Shown here one piece after another: positions 9,796 through 19,108 of a DNA stretch of 64,000 nt. Source of the DNA: Jeotgalicoccus nanhaiensis (GTDB lineage: Bacteria; Bacillota; Bacilli; Staphylococcales; Salinicoccaceae); the NCBI GenBank assembly GCA_004570955.1, contig SPPL01000001.1, positions 372,001-436,000 on the forward strand, given 5' to 3'. The position numbers and the translations under genes are program-made. The notes under the pieces are model-generated. The model was given only the letters and a program-made list of their open reading frames with translations, was not told the origin of the DNA and made no database searches. Numbering within the stretch: the first letter of the stretch is position 1; each line of letters starts with the position of its first letter.

Positions 9796-9832
9796 AAAAC
9801 CCCGAAGGCGGGTAAACCGCCGTCAGGGTTTT
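9796..9832 (-). terminator. Intrinsic terminator after hpf
   Basis: Stem AAAACCC..GA.GGCGG pairs with its near-complement across GTAAA, with two mismatches, and is followed by T residues on the minus strand. Confidence 0.88.
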
Positions 9833-9845
9833 AAGCAATTTGACA

Positions 9846-10406
9846 TTAATTTGTTTCGATTAAGCCGTATTTGCCGTCTTTACGACGGTAAACAATACTG
9901 GTACCATCAGTTTCTCTATCATTAAAGACAAAGAAATCGTGACCGAGCATATTCATCTGCAGAACTGCTTCTTCAGAATCCATCGGTTTTAAAGTGAATT
10001 CTTTAGAACGGAAAATTGCAATCTCGTCACTATTCTCATTGTCTTCTTGTGCGCCGTTTTCGAACGCTGATGCATTGAAGAAATCGGCCTCAGGGTTTTT
10101 CTCTCTGAATTTGCGGTTGATCTTAGTTTTATGCTTGCGGATTTGTCTTTCCAGCTTGTCAATTACTAAATCGACAGCAGCATAAAGATCATCGTGTCCT
10201 TCCTCAGCACGCAGCGTTAAATCTTTCATAGGAATCGTAATTTCAACCTTGCCCCGTTTGTTATTACGTACCTTGATGTTTACGTGTGCATGAGTGTTTG
10301 GTACATCGTTGAAGTAACGTTCAAGCTTACCGACTTTTTCCTCGATGTGATCGCGGATTGCGTCTGTTACTTCAATGTTTTCGCCTCTGATTTCAACTCT
10401 AATCAT
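9846..10406 (-). CDS. hpf: Ribosome hibernation promoting factor, long form
   Basis: Long HPF (186 residues) pairs 70S ribosomes into inactive 100S dimers in stationary phase. The N-terminal S30AE domain (residues 1-100, [21 protein letters not shown]) and the C-terminal dimerisation domain (about 130-186, [18 protein letters not shown], ending GKYGLIETN) are both present, joined by an acidic linker. Start supported by AAGGAGG. Single gene between comFC and secA, as in staphylococci. Confidence 0.96.
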   Translation of the reverse strand: MIRVEIRGENIEVTDAIRDHIEEKVGKLERYFNDVPNTHAHVNIKVRNNKRGKVEITIPMKDLTLRAEEGHDDLYAAVDLVIDKLERQIRKHKTKINRKFREKNPEADFFNASAFENGAQEDNENSDEIAIFRSKEFTLKPMDSEEAVLQMNMLGHDFFVFNDRETDGTSIVYRRKDGKYGLIETN

Positions 10407-10450
10407 GATGAGCCCTCCTTATAAGTACCTTGTTTCTTATCTTCATTATA

Positions 10451-11134
10451 TCAAATGTGCTGAGTTTTTGAAAACGTAAACACATCAATATTCTGAAAAT
10501 TTAAATCTTTGATGACATCAGCCGCCTGATGCACTGTAATGCCAGTCGTATAAATGTCATCGGCTATAAGTACACTCTTACCCGATAAGTTCATATCTTT
10601 AACATTTTCCAGTAAATAAAATGGATTTGTGCTGCTCAGCCGTTCATGTTTTGAAAGTTCCGACTGTCTTTTCACCTTGCCTGTGCCGAGCATATTCGTA
10701 TAAGTCACACCAGCTGCTCTCATAACAGCTGACGTCTGGTTATAAGTCCGCTCTTTCAGCCGGGCACTCGACACAGGCACCGGCATGACATAATCGTAAC
10801 GTTTAAAATTAAATGAAATAAGCAGAGCCAGCACTTCACTGAGTGCATAATCTTTCACAAATTTATAACGGTGCATCAGCATTTTAATCTCTTCATTATA
10901 ATCTGTCGCCGTATATATTTTATTTACAGCGGGATAAAGATCTATGAGGACGTGACAGTCCGCGCAAATATCCGCTTCTTTTCTTACAAGCTGATGGCAT
11001 CGGCCGCACCTTTCTCCCGGATATTTAAAATTCAGGGCAGCCCGGCATGTTAAACATAAGGGCTCATTTTTTGTAAACAGCGTAATCAGTGTCATTTCTT
11101 CTTTAATAACGTCATGGCAGTATAGACATCTCAA
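10451..11134 (-). CDS. comFC: ComF family protein ComFC (phosphoribosyltransferase-like)
   Basis: A cytoplasmic protein for DNA uptake in competence. It has N-terminal zinc-type cysteine pairs (CLYCHDV, CLTC, CGRCHQL, CADCH) and a C-terminal phosphoribosyltransferase fold with the PRPP loop VLIADDIYTTGIT. 227 residues, family-typical. The start overlaps the comFA stop by 4 bases, indicating translational coupling. In Bacillus comFA-comFC are ComK-regulated; no K-box was identified here. Confidence 0.93.
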   Translation of the reverse strand: MRCLYCHDVIKEEMTLITLFTKNEPLCLTCRAALNFKYPGERCGRCHQLVRKEADICADCHVLIDLYPAVNKIYTATDYNEEIKMLMHRYKFVKDYALSEVLALLISFNFKRYDYVMPVPVSSARLKERTYNQTSAVMRAAGVTYTNMLGTGKVKRQSELSKHERLSSTNPFYLLENVKDMNLSGKSVLIADDIYTTGITVHQAADVIKDLNFQNIDVFTFSKTQHI

Positions 11135-12375
11135 AGTGCCGTCCTCCCTTTGTTAAATTGACTGATGGCAGCAAGAGTGCCCCGGATACCCGAAGTATTA
11201 AAATCCGTTATAAGCGAAATATTTCCTGTCGGATCTTTTGGTTTACGTCCGACGCGCCCGCATATCTGGATTAAACTTGCACTGTCGAACCGGTGCGCGT
11301 CGACCACGATTACATCCAGATATAAAAACGTTACTCCACGTTCCAAAATAGTAGTCGTCAAGAGTATGTCAAGTTCCCCGTCACGCATCAGCTGCACTTT
11401 TTCATACCGTTCAGCATCTCCGCTGTAGACCGATTCTAAACGGCTGTATTTCTTTTTCAAAAGCTCAGCAGCTGCTTTCATCATAGTGATATCCGGAAAA
11501 AAGACCAGTACTTTTCTGTCTGCTTTAATAATATTATCGAGCAGTTCTGTAAGCTTCGGCGGGATCTGCTTCTTCTTTATATACCTACCGGAATTCTGCC
11601 AGATAACTTTCGGCACAGCTAAATCATAACCGTGATAGCGGCGTGCGATTGTAACAACATTGTCTTTTCCAACAAGCAATTTCATTTCCGCTGTCGGCGT
11701 CGCCGTCATCAGAATAATCGATGCATCTTCCGCTGCCGACCGTTTAACTGTTTCCATTAAAAGCGGTTCTTCCGGCAGCGGAAAGGCGTCGACTTCGTCG
11801 ATAATAATCACATCGTAATGATCGATGCAGTTAAACAGCTGGTGCACGGTACAGACGGTAAACATATGAGAGAATACTGATTTGACGCCGCTGTACATTA
11901 AATCAATGCGCACTCCTTTAAAGGCATCGGCGAGTCTTAAATAAACTTCCTTAACAACATCGATTCTCGGCGATACGAAAGCCACATTCAAACCGCTGTT
12001 CCGTGCATATTTTATCCCTTCAAATGTTATTTCAGTTTTCCCTGCGCCGGTCACTGCGTACAAAAGAAGATTGTGATTATTTTTAATTGCATCAAGCAGT
12101 CTCGTACTCGCCGCCTGCTGTATATCATTCAGTTCAAAATCGAGAGCGTAGTCAATATTATCCCGCTGCCTGACAGTCTCATATCCGTACAGCGGATTAA
12201 GAGAGTCCGACCGTCCGAGTGCTATACAGTGAAGACAGTAAGTAATGTCTGTCTCATCATATGAAGAGTAATACGTATAAAACAAATCTTTATCCCGGTT
12301 GCCGCAGCGGAAACATCTGTTATCTTTTACTCCAGCTTTGAACATAAGGTTCGGAGCGCCGTGTTTTAAAATCAT
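11131..12375 (-). CDS. comFA: Competence helicase ComFA
   Basis: A DEAD-box-like ATPase that helps pull transforming DNA into the cell. N-terminal four-cysteine zinc motif (CFRCG ... CLHC), Walker A VTGAGKTE near residue 105, Walker B DEVD in IIIDEVDAFPL, motif III TATPT, motif VI QICGRVGRK. 414 residues. Upstream of comFC with a 4-base overlap. Confidence 0.95.
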   Translation of the reverse strand: MILKHGAPNLMFKAGVKDNRCFRCGNRDKDLFYTYYSSYDETDITYCLHCIALGRSDSLNPLYGYETVRQRDNIDYALDFELNDIQQAASTRLLDAIKNNHNLLLYAVTGAGKTEITFEGIKYARNSGLNVAFVSPRIDVVKEVYLRLADAFKGVRIDLMYSGVKSVFSHMFTVCTVHQLFNCIDHYDVIIIDEVDAFPLPEEPLLMETVKRSAAEDASIILMTATPTAEMKLLVGKDNVVTIARRYHGYDLAVPKVIWQNSGRYIKKKQIPPKLTELLDNIIKADRKVLVFFPDITMMKAAAELLKKKYSRLESVYSGDAERYEKVQLMRDGELDILLTTTILERGVTFLYLDVIVVDAHRFDSASLIQICGRVGRKPKDPTGNISLITDFNTSGIRGTLAAISQFNKGRTAL

Positions 12376-12393
12376 AATATTCCCCCAAGAAAA

Positions 12394-12421
12394 AAACCGC
12401 AGCCTGAATAAGCTGCGGTTT
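12394..12421 (-). terminator. Intrinsic terminator after degV-family gene
   Basis: 10-base-pair perfect stem (AAACCGCAGC with its complement), 8-base loop, then TTT run on the minus strand. It lies between the degV gene and comFA. Confidence 0.92.
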
Positions 12422-12432
12422 AAAATATATTA

Positions 12433-13305
12433 TTATAAGCCTGTAACATCTACTTTATACGTGGTGAAGCCGATGCCGAGCGCACCTTCCCCTAAATGCG
12501 TGCCGACCACCGGACCAAATTCCTGCATGACAAATTTAACTTGCGGAAACTTCTCTTCCAGTTCCTGTTTGTAGCGCATACCGAGTTCCTCTGCATTGGC
12601 ATGAATTAAACACGCTGTCAGCTCTTTGCCTTCGTGCTTGTCAAATTCAGCCTGCAGCATTTCTTCAATTTTCAGCATCGCTTTTTTCTGTGTTCTTATT
12701 TTCTCGATAGCGACAATTTTACCGTTCTGAAATTCAAGGATCGGTTTAATCTTTAATAGTCCGCCGATAAAGGCCTGGGCATTCGATAAGCGGCCGCCCT
12801 TCTGCAGATTTGTCAGTGTATCGACTAGGAAGAAGGCATTCATGCTGTGTTTCTCTTTCATGTCATTAACATCAGCCAGCACTTCTTGAAGCGGCTTTGA
12901 AGCAAGATTCTGCGCCGCATAGAGAGCTAAAAAACCTAGCGGTGCAGCTGCAATTTCAGAGTCAACGACGTGTACGTTAATACCGTCGACACTTGCAGCT
13001 GCTGCCCGTGCACTCTGGCATGTGCCGCTGATTTCAGCAGACAGATGGAAGCTGATAACGTCGGTGTAGCCGTCCCGGTACAGCGACTCCAAAAGTAAAA
13101 TATAATCGCCGATTGACGGCTGGCTCGTTGTCGGCAGTTCTTCCAGTGCAGCCATTTCGGCATAATACCATTTATTATCTATTTCGTTTTCTTTAAAAGT
13201 CTTATCCCCTACCACTACATTTAAGGGAATTGTAAATATATTATGTTCGGCTAAAATTTCCTCTGATAAATAACTTGTCGAATCTACGACCACCGCAACT
13301 TTCAT
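12433..13305 (-). CDS. DegV-family fatty-acid-binding protein (FakB-like)
   Basis: DegV proteins bind a fatty acid; FakB members present it to the FakA kinase for phospholipid synthesis. Seen: N-terminal VVVDSTSYLSEE, TSQPSIGDY in the ligand pocket, and the KGGRLSNAQAFIGGLLKIKP signature. Start set at 13305 (MKVAVVVDST) because GGAGGAG lies 7 bases upstream; five codons upstream are open but have no site. 290 residues. Divergent from yvyE. Which DegV subgroup this is (FakB or other) cannot be settled by eye. Confidence 0.9.
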   Translation of the reverse strand: MKVAVVVDSTSYLSEEILAEHNIFTIPLNVVVGDKTFKENEIDNKWYYAEMAALEELPTTSQPSIGDYILLLESLYRDGYTDVISFHLSAEISGTCQSARAAAASVDGINVHVVDSEIAAAPLGFLALYAAQNLASKPLQEVLADVNDMKEKHSMNAFFLVDTLTNLQKGGRLSNAQAFIGGLLKIKPILEFQNGKIVAIEKIRTQKKAMLKIEEMLQAEFDKHEGKELTACLIHANAEELGMRYKQELEEKFPQVKFVMQEFGPVVGTHLGEGALGIGFTTYKVDVTGL

Positions 13306-13382
13306 ATGCGTCTCCTCCAATTCATCTCGTAACTATTCTACTACATATCGGACATATGATAAACTGTTATGGAGGTGTTTTT

Positions 13383-14012
13383 ATGGAACAAAAATACATG
13401 AATTACAAAAGTGCGGAAACTGAAATCGTTATTAAAAAGTCCCGGTTTTTATCGTTTATAAAACGGACTGAATCTGAAGAAGAAGCGAAAGCTTTTATAG
13501 CGGAAATAAAGAAAGAACATAAAACAGCTACACATAACTGCAGTGCTTACATCATCGGTAAAAGCGCCCTGATTCAAAAAGCGGATGATGACGGTGAGCC
13601 TCAGGGTACAGCCGGGGTGCCGATTCTCGAAGTGCTGAAAAAAGAAGAGCTTTACAATGCGGCTGTGGTCGTCACCCGCTACTTCGGCGGAATTAAGCTC
13701 GGTGCCGGCGGTTTAATACGCGCGTATTCAAAAGGCGCATCGAGCGCGGTCAAGGAAGCAGGAAAAGTTGTGGAAGTTCCGGTTGTGCCGCTCACTGTGA
13801 CCCTTGATTATACTTTTACGAGCAAGTTCGAACATTATCTCGAAACGGCGGAAGCAGCAATCGTTTCGCAGAACTACACGGATAAGGTGAGCTATGTGCT
13901 GCACGTCAAAGAAAAAGGTGTCGACGCAATCGTCAACACCTTAAAAGAAATTACCAGCAACAGTTTCGATTATGAAGAAGGCGACATTATCATCGCTGAA
14001 GAAACAGTCTGA
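13383..14012 (+). CDS. yvyE: YigZ/IMPACT family protein
   Basis: 209-residue protein of the UPF0029/IMPACT family, ribosome-associated or translation-stress linked in other organisms; precise role unknown. The N-terminal domain has the signature DDGEPQGTAGVPIL and VVTRYFGGIKLGAGGLIRAYS; the C-terminal DUF1949 domain follows. Start at 13383 is fixed by GGAGGTG upstream. Next to degV as in Bacillus. Its stop codon abuts the stop codon of tagO on the other strand. Confidence 0.94.
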   Translation: MEQKYMNYKSAETEIVIKKSRFLSFIKRTESEEEAKAFIAEIKKEHKTATHNCSAYIIGKSALIQKADDDGEPQGTAGVPILEVLKKEELYNAAVVVTRYFGGIKLGAGGLIRAYSKGASSAVKEAGKVVEVPVVPLTVTLDYTFTSKFEHYLETAEAAIVSQNYTDKVSYVLHVKEKGVDAIVNTLKEITSNSFDYEEGDIIIAEETV

Positions 14013-15062
14013 TTATGGAATTTTATTAAATACTTTCTGGAAAAAGTTCAGTACCGGACGGCGATTTGAGCCAATCAGATTGGTCGCCTCAACTACTATA
14101 TTCATCGTAAACAAGAGCAGAATGCCGATAATTACCGCGCCCGGCACAGTTGCGAGGTACATGATTACCCCGCCGATAGCGAACAAGAGCGCAATAAAGT
14201 AAATCAGCACGACGGTCTCCCTGTGAGAGAAACCGAGCTGCTGCACTCTGTGGTGCAGGTGATTTTTATCTGCCCGCATAACAGACACACCTTCTCTGTA
14301 CCGCCGGACTGCCGCAAAGAAAATATCCATAAACGGCACCCCGAGTATAATAATCGGGAAGAACAGCGAAATAAATGTAATATTTTTAAAGCCGATAATC
14401 GACAGCACACCGATAATGTAGCCGAGCATCATCGCCCCGTTATCACCGAGAAAAGTTTTTGCCGGATGAAAGTTGTACGGCAGAAATCCGAGACAGGCAC
14501 CGAGCAGAATAACACAAAGCATCATGACGAAGATGTTCTGCTGGAAAATAGTTATTACAGCGATACTTGCCAGCGCAATAATAACAACGCCTGTTGCCAG
14601 ACCGTCGAGCCCGTCGATCAGATTAATCGCGTTTATAATTGCGGCAAGCCAAATAACAGTGACCAGTATTGAAAAGACACCGAAGTTAATTTCAAAGCCG
14701 AAAGGCGTAATCGTATCGATAACAATACCATATGAAATCGGTACTGCGATGGCGACGAGCTGGCCGAGGAATTTAATGAACGGCTTCAAATCATACTTGT
14801 CATCAATTACCCCGATCAGGCAGATTACTACTGCACCGATAATAATCGGTTTATATTCAGTTTCGACAGGCTGAGCAAACAGCGTTACGATTGTAAAGCT
14901 CAGCAGAATCGCCACACCGCCGAGATAAGGCATCGGCACTTTATGCACTTTGCGGTAGTTCGGATAATCTACAAACCCGAAACGCTTCGCAATGTATATA
15001 AAAAGCGGCACTATTAATAAAGATATCGCGAACGATATACATAAAATAAATAAAGTATACAT
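14013..15062 (-). CDS. tagO: Undecaprenyl-phosphate GlcNAc-1-phosphate transferase TagO
   Basis: Membrane enzyme that starts wall teichoic acid synthesis by putting GlcNAc-1-phosphate on undecaprenyl phosphate. MraY/WecA family: about ten membrane segments, DDKYDLKP, NAINLIDGLDGLATG and FLGDNGAMMLGY metal/substrate motifs, and the cytoplasmic His-rich loop NHLHHRVQQLG. The start at 15062 (MYTLFILC) has GGGTGAG upstream; the longer frame (to 15188) does not. 349 residues. Position between comF/yvyE and gdpS matches the staphylococcal llm/tarO locus. Confidence 0.94.
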   Translation of the reverse strand: MYTLFILCISFAISLLIVPLFIYIAKRFGFVDYPNYRKVHKVPMPYLGGVAILLSFTIVTLFAQPVETEYKPIIIGAVVICLIGVIDDKYDLKPFIKFLGQLVAIAVPISYGIVIDTITPFGFEINFGVFSILVTVIWLAAIINAINLIDGLDGLATGVVIIALASIAVITIFQQNIFVMMLCVILLGACLGFLPYNFHPAKTFLGDNGAMMLGYIIGVLSIIGFKNITFISLFFPIIILGVPFMDIFFAAVRRYREGVSVMRADKNHLHHRVQQLGFSHRETVVLIYFIALLFAIGGVIMYLATVPGAVIIGILLLFTMNIVVEATNLIGSNRRPVLNFFQKVFNKIP

Positions 15063-15206
15063 ATTCTCACCCGTATTTTTAATCCAATTAAATATACCAT
15101 ATTCGGTATAAAAAGTTCCCTTTTTAAAGAATCTGATGATAATTTTCCTAAATGAATAAATCATTGTATAATGAGGGTATAAATTCATCCGGTCAGGAGG
15201 CGTGCT

Positions 15207-16256
15207 ATGTTCATCGATTTTTTATTAAATATCGCTTTAATTATAAGCGGTATATACCTCTTTTACCGTATTCAGTTTTTCGAAGAAAAAAAGATTGTGG
15301 AAACAGGTTTGTTTCAGTCGCTTTTAATGACAACATTATCAATTTTGTCGCTGCTCGTGCCGATCAGCACTTCAGAGGGTGAATTTGCGCTGTTTTTTAT
15401 CCCGCTGTTAATTCTCGCAGCGTATAATACATTTTACTACGGCCTGATGTCGGCTGCTGTCGTATATTTTTTCTATCATTTCATTTTTGACCACAGCATT
15501 TCAGCTTATATCGTGTTTATTGTGCTCTATATGCTGTTTTTGATGATCGTGCCTTTTATCCGTAAAATAACGCACGCGAATTTAGTTGTGACAAACATTA
15601 TCTTCACATCTTTATATATCATTATTCTAAATCAATTCTTCTACAATATATCATTAATGACAGGTATAATACTACTCGTTGTAACATCGCTGATTATATT
15701 TGTTGCGCATATGATGTATGAAGATATTAACGCGATATACAGATTGAACAAACGCATCGATGATGATGAGTTTATCGACCATCTGACACAGCTCGGAAAT
15801 GTGAAATCGCTCGATAAATTAGTCGACGAACACTTTGAAAATGACGATACGCTGAGCCTGCTCCTGATTGATATCGACAGTTTTAAATCGTATAACGACA
15901 AGCACAGTTATGATTCCGGCGATAAGATTATCAGCCAGATGGCGTCGCTGTTAAAAAATTACGTGCCGACAGGCGGTCATCTGTTTAGAAACAGCGGCGA
16001 GGAGTTCGCTATGGTCATTCCCAATCTGTCCTTCGATAAAACAGTCCGTCTCGGCGAAGCGATTCGCAACAGTGTTGAATATTCCAAGTTCCACGTAAAT
16101 GAAATCGACACGGTTAACGCGACAGTTTCAATCGGCGTCGGCTATAAAGATACTGCCGGAGCGACCAAGCGCGATCTGTTAAAAGAAGCAGAAGGCGCCT
16201 TGTTCGAAGCGAAAAAACTGGGACAAAACAGAGTAATGTTTGCCCCAATCGGATAA
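15207..16256 (+). CDS. gdpS: GdpS-like GGDEF-domain membrane protein
   Basis: 349 residues: about six membrane segments (residues 1-175, 5TM-5TMR-type sensor) then a GGDEF domain (about 185-345) with DHLTQLGN, LLLIDIDSFKSYND and signature at residues 263-267 reading SGEEF instead of GGDEF/GGEEF. In staphylococci GdpS is the lone conserved GGDEF protein and is reported to act without making cyclic di-GMP. The first Gly to Ser change and the location next to tagO support a GdpS orthologue. Start ATG at 15207 with AGGAGG upstream. Confidence 0.88.
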   Translation: MFIDFLLNIALIISGIYLFYRIQFFEEKKIVETGLFQSLLMTTLSILSLLVPISTSEGEFALFFIPLLILAAYNTFYYGLMSAAVVYFFYHFIFDHSISAYIVFIVLYMLFLMIVPFIRKITHANLVVTNIIFTSLYIIILNQFFYNISLMTGIILLVVTSLIIFVAHMMYEDINAIYRLNKRIDDDEFIDHLTQLGNVKSLDKLVDEHFENDDTLSLLLIDIDSFKSYNDKHSYDSGDKIISQMASLLKNYVPTGGHLFRNSGEEFAMVIPNLSFDKTVRLGEAIRNSVEYSKFHVNEIDTVNATVSIGVGYKDTAGATKRDLLKEAEGALFEAKKLGQNRVMFAPIG

Positions 16257-16261
16257 TAAAA

Positions 16262-16281
16262 AAACGAGCTCCGGCTCGTTT
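16262..16281. terminator. Bidirectional terminator between gdpS and ytxJ
   Basis: 8-base-pair stem AAACGAGC/GCTCGTTT with a 4-base loop, flanked by A-run and T-run on opposite sides; the two genes converge here. Confidence 0.9.
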
Positions 16282-16283
16282 TT

Positions 16284-16604
16284 TTAATCTTCCACACTCG
16301 ACAGAGTGCTCAATGTTATTTTGCTGTGCGAATCATGCCACTTTACTTTTCCTCCGGAGAAATAAAATGCCTGCGGTGATTCGTGTTTTATTTCGTAAGT
16401 TTCAGAGATATAGTCAGATAAATCCCGGTGGTCCTGAACGATTAAATAATAGCCGTCCATGTCTCTTTCATAATGGAATTTTTGAAATTCTTCAAAAGCC
16501 GACGCAGATATCGGGCAAGTATTGCTGTGTTTTAAAAAATAAAATTCATTTTTATTTTTAATTAGATTTTGAAATGCATCTATATTGGTTATTTTAGTTA
16601 ACAT
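16284..16604 (-). CDS. ytxJ: Monothiol bacilliredoxin YtxJ (BrxC type)
   Basis: A 106-residue thioredoxin-fold protein that removes bacillithiol from oxidised proteins or otherwise serves bacillithiol redox. The single active cysteine is in SNTCPISASAF. Start placed at 16604 (MLTKITNID) because AAAGGTG lies upstream; upstream codons overlap the next gene's promoter and are not needed. Divergent from the 83-residue membrane protein. Confidence 0.88.
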   Translation of the reverse strand: MLTKITNIDAFQNLIKNKNEFYFLKHSNTCPISASAFEEFQKFHYERDMDGYYLIVQDHRDLSDYISETYEIKHESPQAFYFSGGKVKWHDSHSKITLSTLSSVED

Positions 16605-16710
16605 TTCATCACACCTTTCATTAACTTTATATAATTTATCACTTATTTTAAAATATAGCAAATCGGTTTCTCGACATATGATATAATGCAACTGTACTGG
16701 AGGGTTACTT

Positions 16711-16962
16711 ATGACTAAAAAATTAAAGCGCTGGACTTTCCTGGATTCGCTGAACGCGATTCTGTTTATCGTTGTTGTACTGTTCTTTTTAGACTTTGAA
16801 AACAACAATTTAATGTCCTGGATACTGCTTGCAGTATTTCTGTTCTGGCTTGTTACTGTAGTGCTCCGAAATGTAATGATTTCAAAAATCGAAAAAGATC
16901 CGCAGCATCCTTTACATAATCTGCAGACTGGTAAAGAGACAGGCGAAAACGTAAAAAAATGA
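16711..16962 (+). CDS. Small two-helix membrane protein, unknown
   Basis: 83 residues with two hydrophobic segments (about 14-28 and 35-53) between basic ends; no family recognised. Start ATG follows CTGGAGGG. It converges on the EMYY lipoprotein gene; its stop codon lies inside the shared terminator stem. Confidence 0.75.
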   Translation: MTKKLKRWTFLDSLNAILFIVVVLFFLDFENNNLMSWILLAVFLFWLVTVVLRNVMISKIEKDPQHPLHNLQTGKETGENVKK

Positions 16963-16986
16963 GACTCCTAGCGGGCCTCATTTTTT
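16954..16986. terminator. Bidirectional terminator overlapping two gene ends
   Basis: 10-base-pair stem AAAAAATGAG/CTCATTTTTT with a 13-base loop. The left arm contains the stop of the 83-residue gene and the right arm lies within the last codons of the lipoprotein gene. Confidence 0.85.
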
Positions 16987-17864
16987 TTATTTTCAAGTTC
17001 TTCCTGGAATTGGCTGTCGAGCGTCGCTGCTGTTTCTACGAGCGGCAGCACATTTTGCAATGACACTTCCTGCAGGTTTTCAACCGAAACCATAACATTT
17101 TTGCGTTCTTCAAAATACGTCCGGTAGTTATAATACATTTCGAGTGAAATCGTGCGGGCCCGGGTTGCCTTGCCGGTAGAGATATTCAGCGCATTCAGCG
17201 CTTCGATGTGATCGTCCAGCATAGGCAGCAGAATATCGTTTGCATACTGCTCTTTTTCTTCCGCGCTCTTTTCATTATGGAAAGCTGTGGAGTGCTTATC
17301 CAGTTCTTCGCTGTTCTCATTCAGCACTTCAATCAGCTTGTTCATCTCTTCAATTTCTTCGGCACTGTCTGCTGATTCGATAATATTATCGCGTTCTTCC
17401 TGATGCGTAATAAAAGACTGGCTGAGAGAGACCAGCTGTGAATTGGAATCAATCGATAAAGCATACGAATTTAAAAATGAAGACATCTGAGATGTAAAAT
17501 CCTGCTTCACGCTGATGCTCTCCCTCAAAATGCCATGCAGTTCTTCGAGCTCGCTGTTTGGCACTTCGACACTGTCAAGCTCTTCGGTGAGGCTGTCTGC
17601 AAGCGGCACGAGTATTTCATCGACTTCAGTTTTTAAATTCTGCAGATATTCTATATCCACTTCTTCATCGCCATAGTACATTGCCTGAAGTTTATCTAAG
17701 TTCATATTATTAATGGTCTCATTAAATTCATTATTCAGTCCTGTAAGCTTGTCTGTACTTTCTTCATAAGTATGTAAATCAGCTTCCAGATTATTCCCGC
17801 ATGCCGAAAGCATTACTGCAAGCAGCAGGATCAGCGGATAGAAGGTCAGCGATTTGCCATTCAT
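16968..17864 (-). CDS. EMYY-motif lipoprotein
   Basis: 298-residue lipoprotein: signal peptide with lipobox LSAC (Cys about 22) and a long, acidic, mostly helical mature part. The motif EMYYNYRTYFEE near residue 240 fits the staphylococcal EMYY-motif lipoprotein family, whose function is unknown. The usual neighbour murB lies divergently 130 bases away. Start supported by GCGAGG upstream. Confidence 0.85.
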   Translation of the reverse strand: MNGKSLTFYPLILLLAVMLSACGNNLEADLHTYEESTDKLTGLNNEFNETINNMNLDKLQAMYYGDEEVDIEYLQNLKTEVDEILVPLADSLTEELDSVEVPNSELEELHGILRESISVKQDFTSQMSSFLNSYALSIDSNSQLVSLSQSFITHQEERDNIIESADSAEEIEEMNKLIEVLNENSEELDKHSTAFHNEKSAEEKEQYANDILLPMLDDHIEALNALNISTGKATRARTISLEMYYNYRTYFEERKNVMVSVENLQEVSLQNVLPLVETAATLDSQFQEELENKKNEAR

Positions 17865-17995
17865 ATAAGAACCTCGCTTTATGAAAAATTTTCTTTCTTT
17901 TAATACGCTACATTATAACATATATTATGTTAGTTTAAATTTATCCTTATTTAAACTATAATATATATTAATTATGCTTTGAGAGGAAAATTAAT

Positions 17996-18919
17996 GTGAA
18001 TAACACGCAGCTTGACCAGGAGCTTAAAAAACTATTAACGTCATCGGTAATTAAAATTGATGAACCATTATATAAATATACTTATACTGAAACAGGCGGA
18101 GCCGCGGATGTGTATGTTGAAGCGGGAACTGTTGAAGATACAGCCGCTGTTATCGCTTTCGCCAATAAGAATAATATCCCCGTAACCTATCTCGGCAACG
18201 GTTCGAATATTATTATTCGCGACGGCGGCATACGCGGCATCGTCGTCAGCCTTTTAAAACTGAACGATATTCGAGTGGAAGGCCGCACGCTCGTCGCTGA
18301 AAGCGGCGCAGCGATTATCGATGCATCGAGACTTGCACTGCAGCATGAACTCTCGGGGCTTGAATTCGCCTGCGGCATTCCAGGATCAGTCGGCGGCGCT
18401 GTTTATATGAATGCGGGCGCTTACGGCGGCGAGGTGAAAGACTGTCTGACTCAGGTGACTGCCATTAATGAAAGCGGCGATTTCGTAAAGCTGACACTCG
18501 AGGAACTTGAACTCGGCTACCGGACTAGCCGCGTTCAGACAGAACATCTCGTTGTCGTTTCAGCAGAGTTCGAACTCTCTGAAGAAAAAAATTACGATGA
18601 AATTAAAGCCGTTATGGACGATCTGACGGAAAAACGCGAATCAAAACAGCCGCTTGAATATCCATCATGCGGCAGCGTGTTTCAACGCCCGCCCGGCAAT
18701 TTTGCAGGCAAGCTGATTCAGGATGCGGGCTTGCAGGGCTACCGCATCGGCGGCGTCGAAGTATCAAAAAAACACGCCGGATTTATGGTTAACGTCGACG
18801 GCGGTACAGCGGGAGACTACGAAGCATTAATCGAACATGTACAAAACACAATCCAGGATCAATTCGGTGTTGTGCTTCACCGCGAAGTACGCATTATCGG
18901 AGATAATCTAGAAAAATAA
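17996..18919 (+). CDS. murB: UDP-N-acetylenolpyruvoylglucosamine reductase MurB
   Basis: FAD enzyme that reduces UDP-GlcNAc-enolpyruvate to UDP-MurNAc in peptidoglycan synthesis. Motifs: [20 protein letters not shown]-binding [23 protein letters not shown]-like [23 protein letters not shown], and catalytic Ser in [18 protein letters not shown]. The start codon is GTG at 17996; an ATG two bases earlier is followed at once by TGA (ATGTGA) and cannot serve. GAGAGGA lies upstream. 307 residues. Confidence 0.96.
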   Translation: MNNTQLDQELKKLLTSSVIKIDEPLYKYTYTETGGAADVYVEAGTVEDTAAVIAFANKNNIPVTYLGNGSNIIIRDGGIRGIVVSLLKLNDIRVEGRTLVAESGAAIIDASRLALQHELSGLEFACGIPGSVGGAVYMNAGAYGGEVKDCLTQVTAINESGDFVKLTLEELELGYRTSRVQTEHLVVVSAEFELSEEKNYDEIKAVMDDLTEKRESKQPLEYPSCGSVFQRPPGNFAGKLIQDAGLQGYRIGGVEVSKKHAGFMVNVDGGTAGDYEALIEHVQNTIQDQFGVVLHREVRIIGDNLEK

Positions 18920-18934
18920 ATTATCGGTATGCTG

Positions 18935-18965
18935 AAGGCCGGCGAATATTGAATTCGCCGGCCTT
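18935..18965 (+). terminator. Intrinsic terminator after murB
   Basis: 13-base-pair perfect stem (AAGGCCGGCGAAT with its complement), 5-base loop, T5 run. Confidence 0.94.
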
Positions 18966-19062
18966 TTTGTTGGGATTTTATCATTTTTTGACGCTGCCGG
19001 GTCACTGTCACTTCTACAATCAATCAGCTGGCAAGAACAAAAATAACCGCCGCAATATAAAA

Positions 19063-19091
19063 AAGCCGAAAACCTCGCGGGTTTCCGGCTT
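19063..19091 (-). terminator. Intrinsic terminator after sstD
   Basis: Stem AAGCCGAAAACC with GGTTTCCGGCTT (one mismatch), 5-base loop, T-rich run on the minus strand. Confidence 0.88.
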
Positions 19092-19108
19092 CATATCATA
19101 TTAAATTA

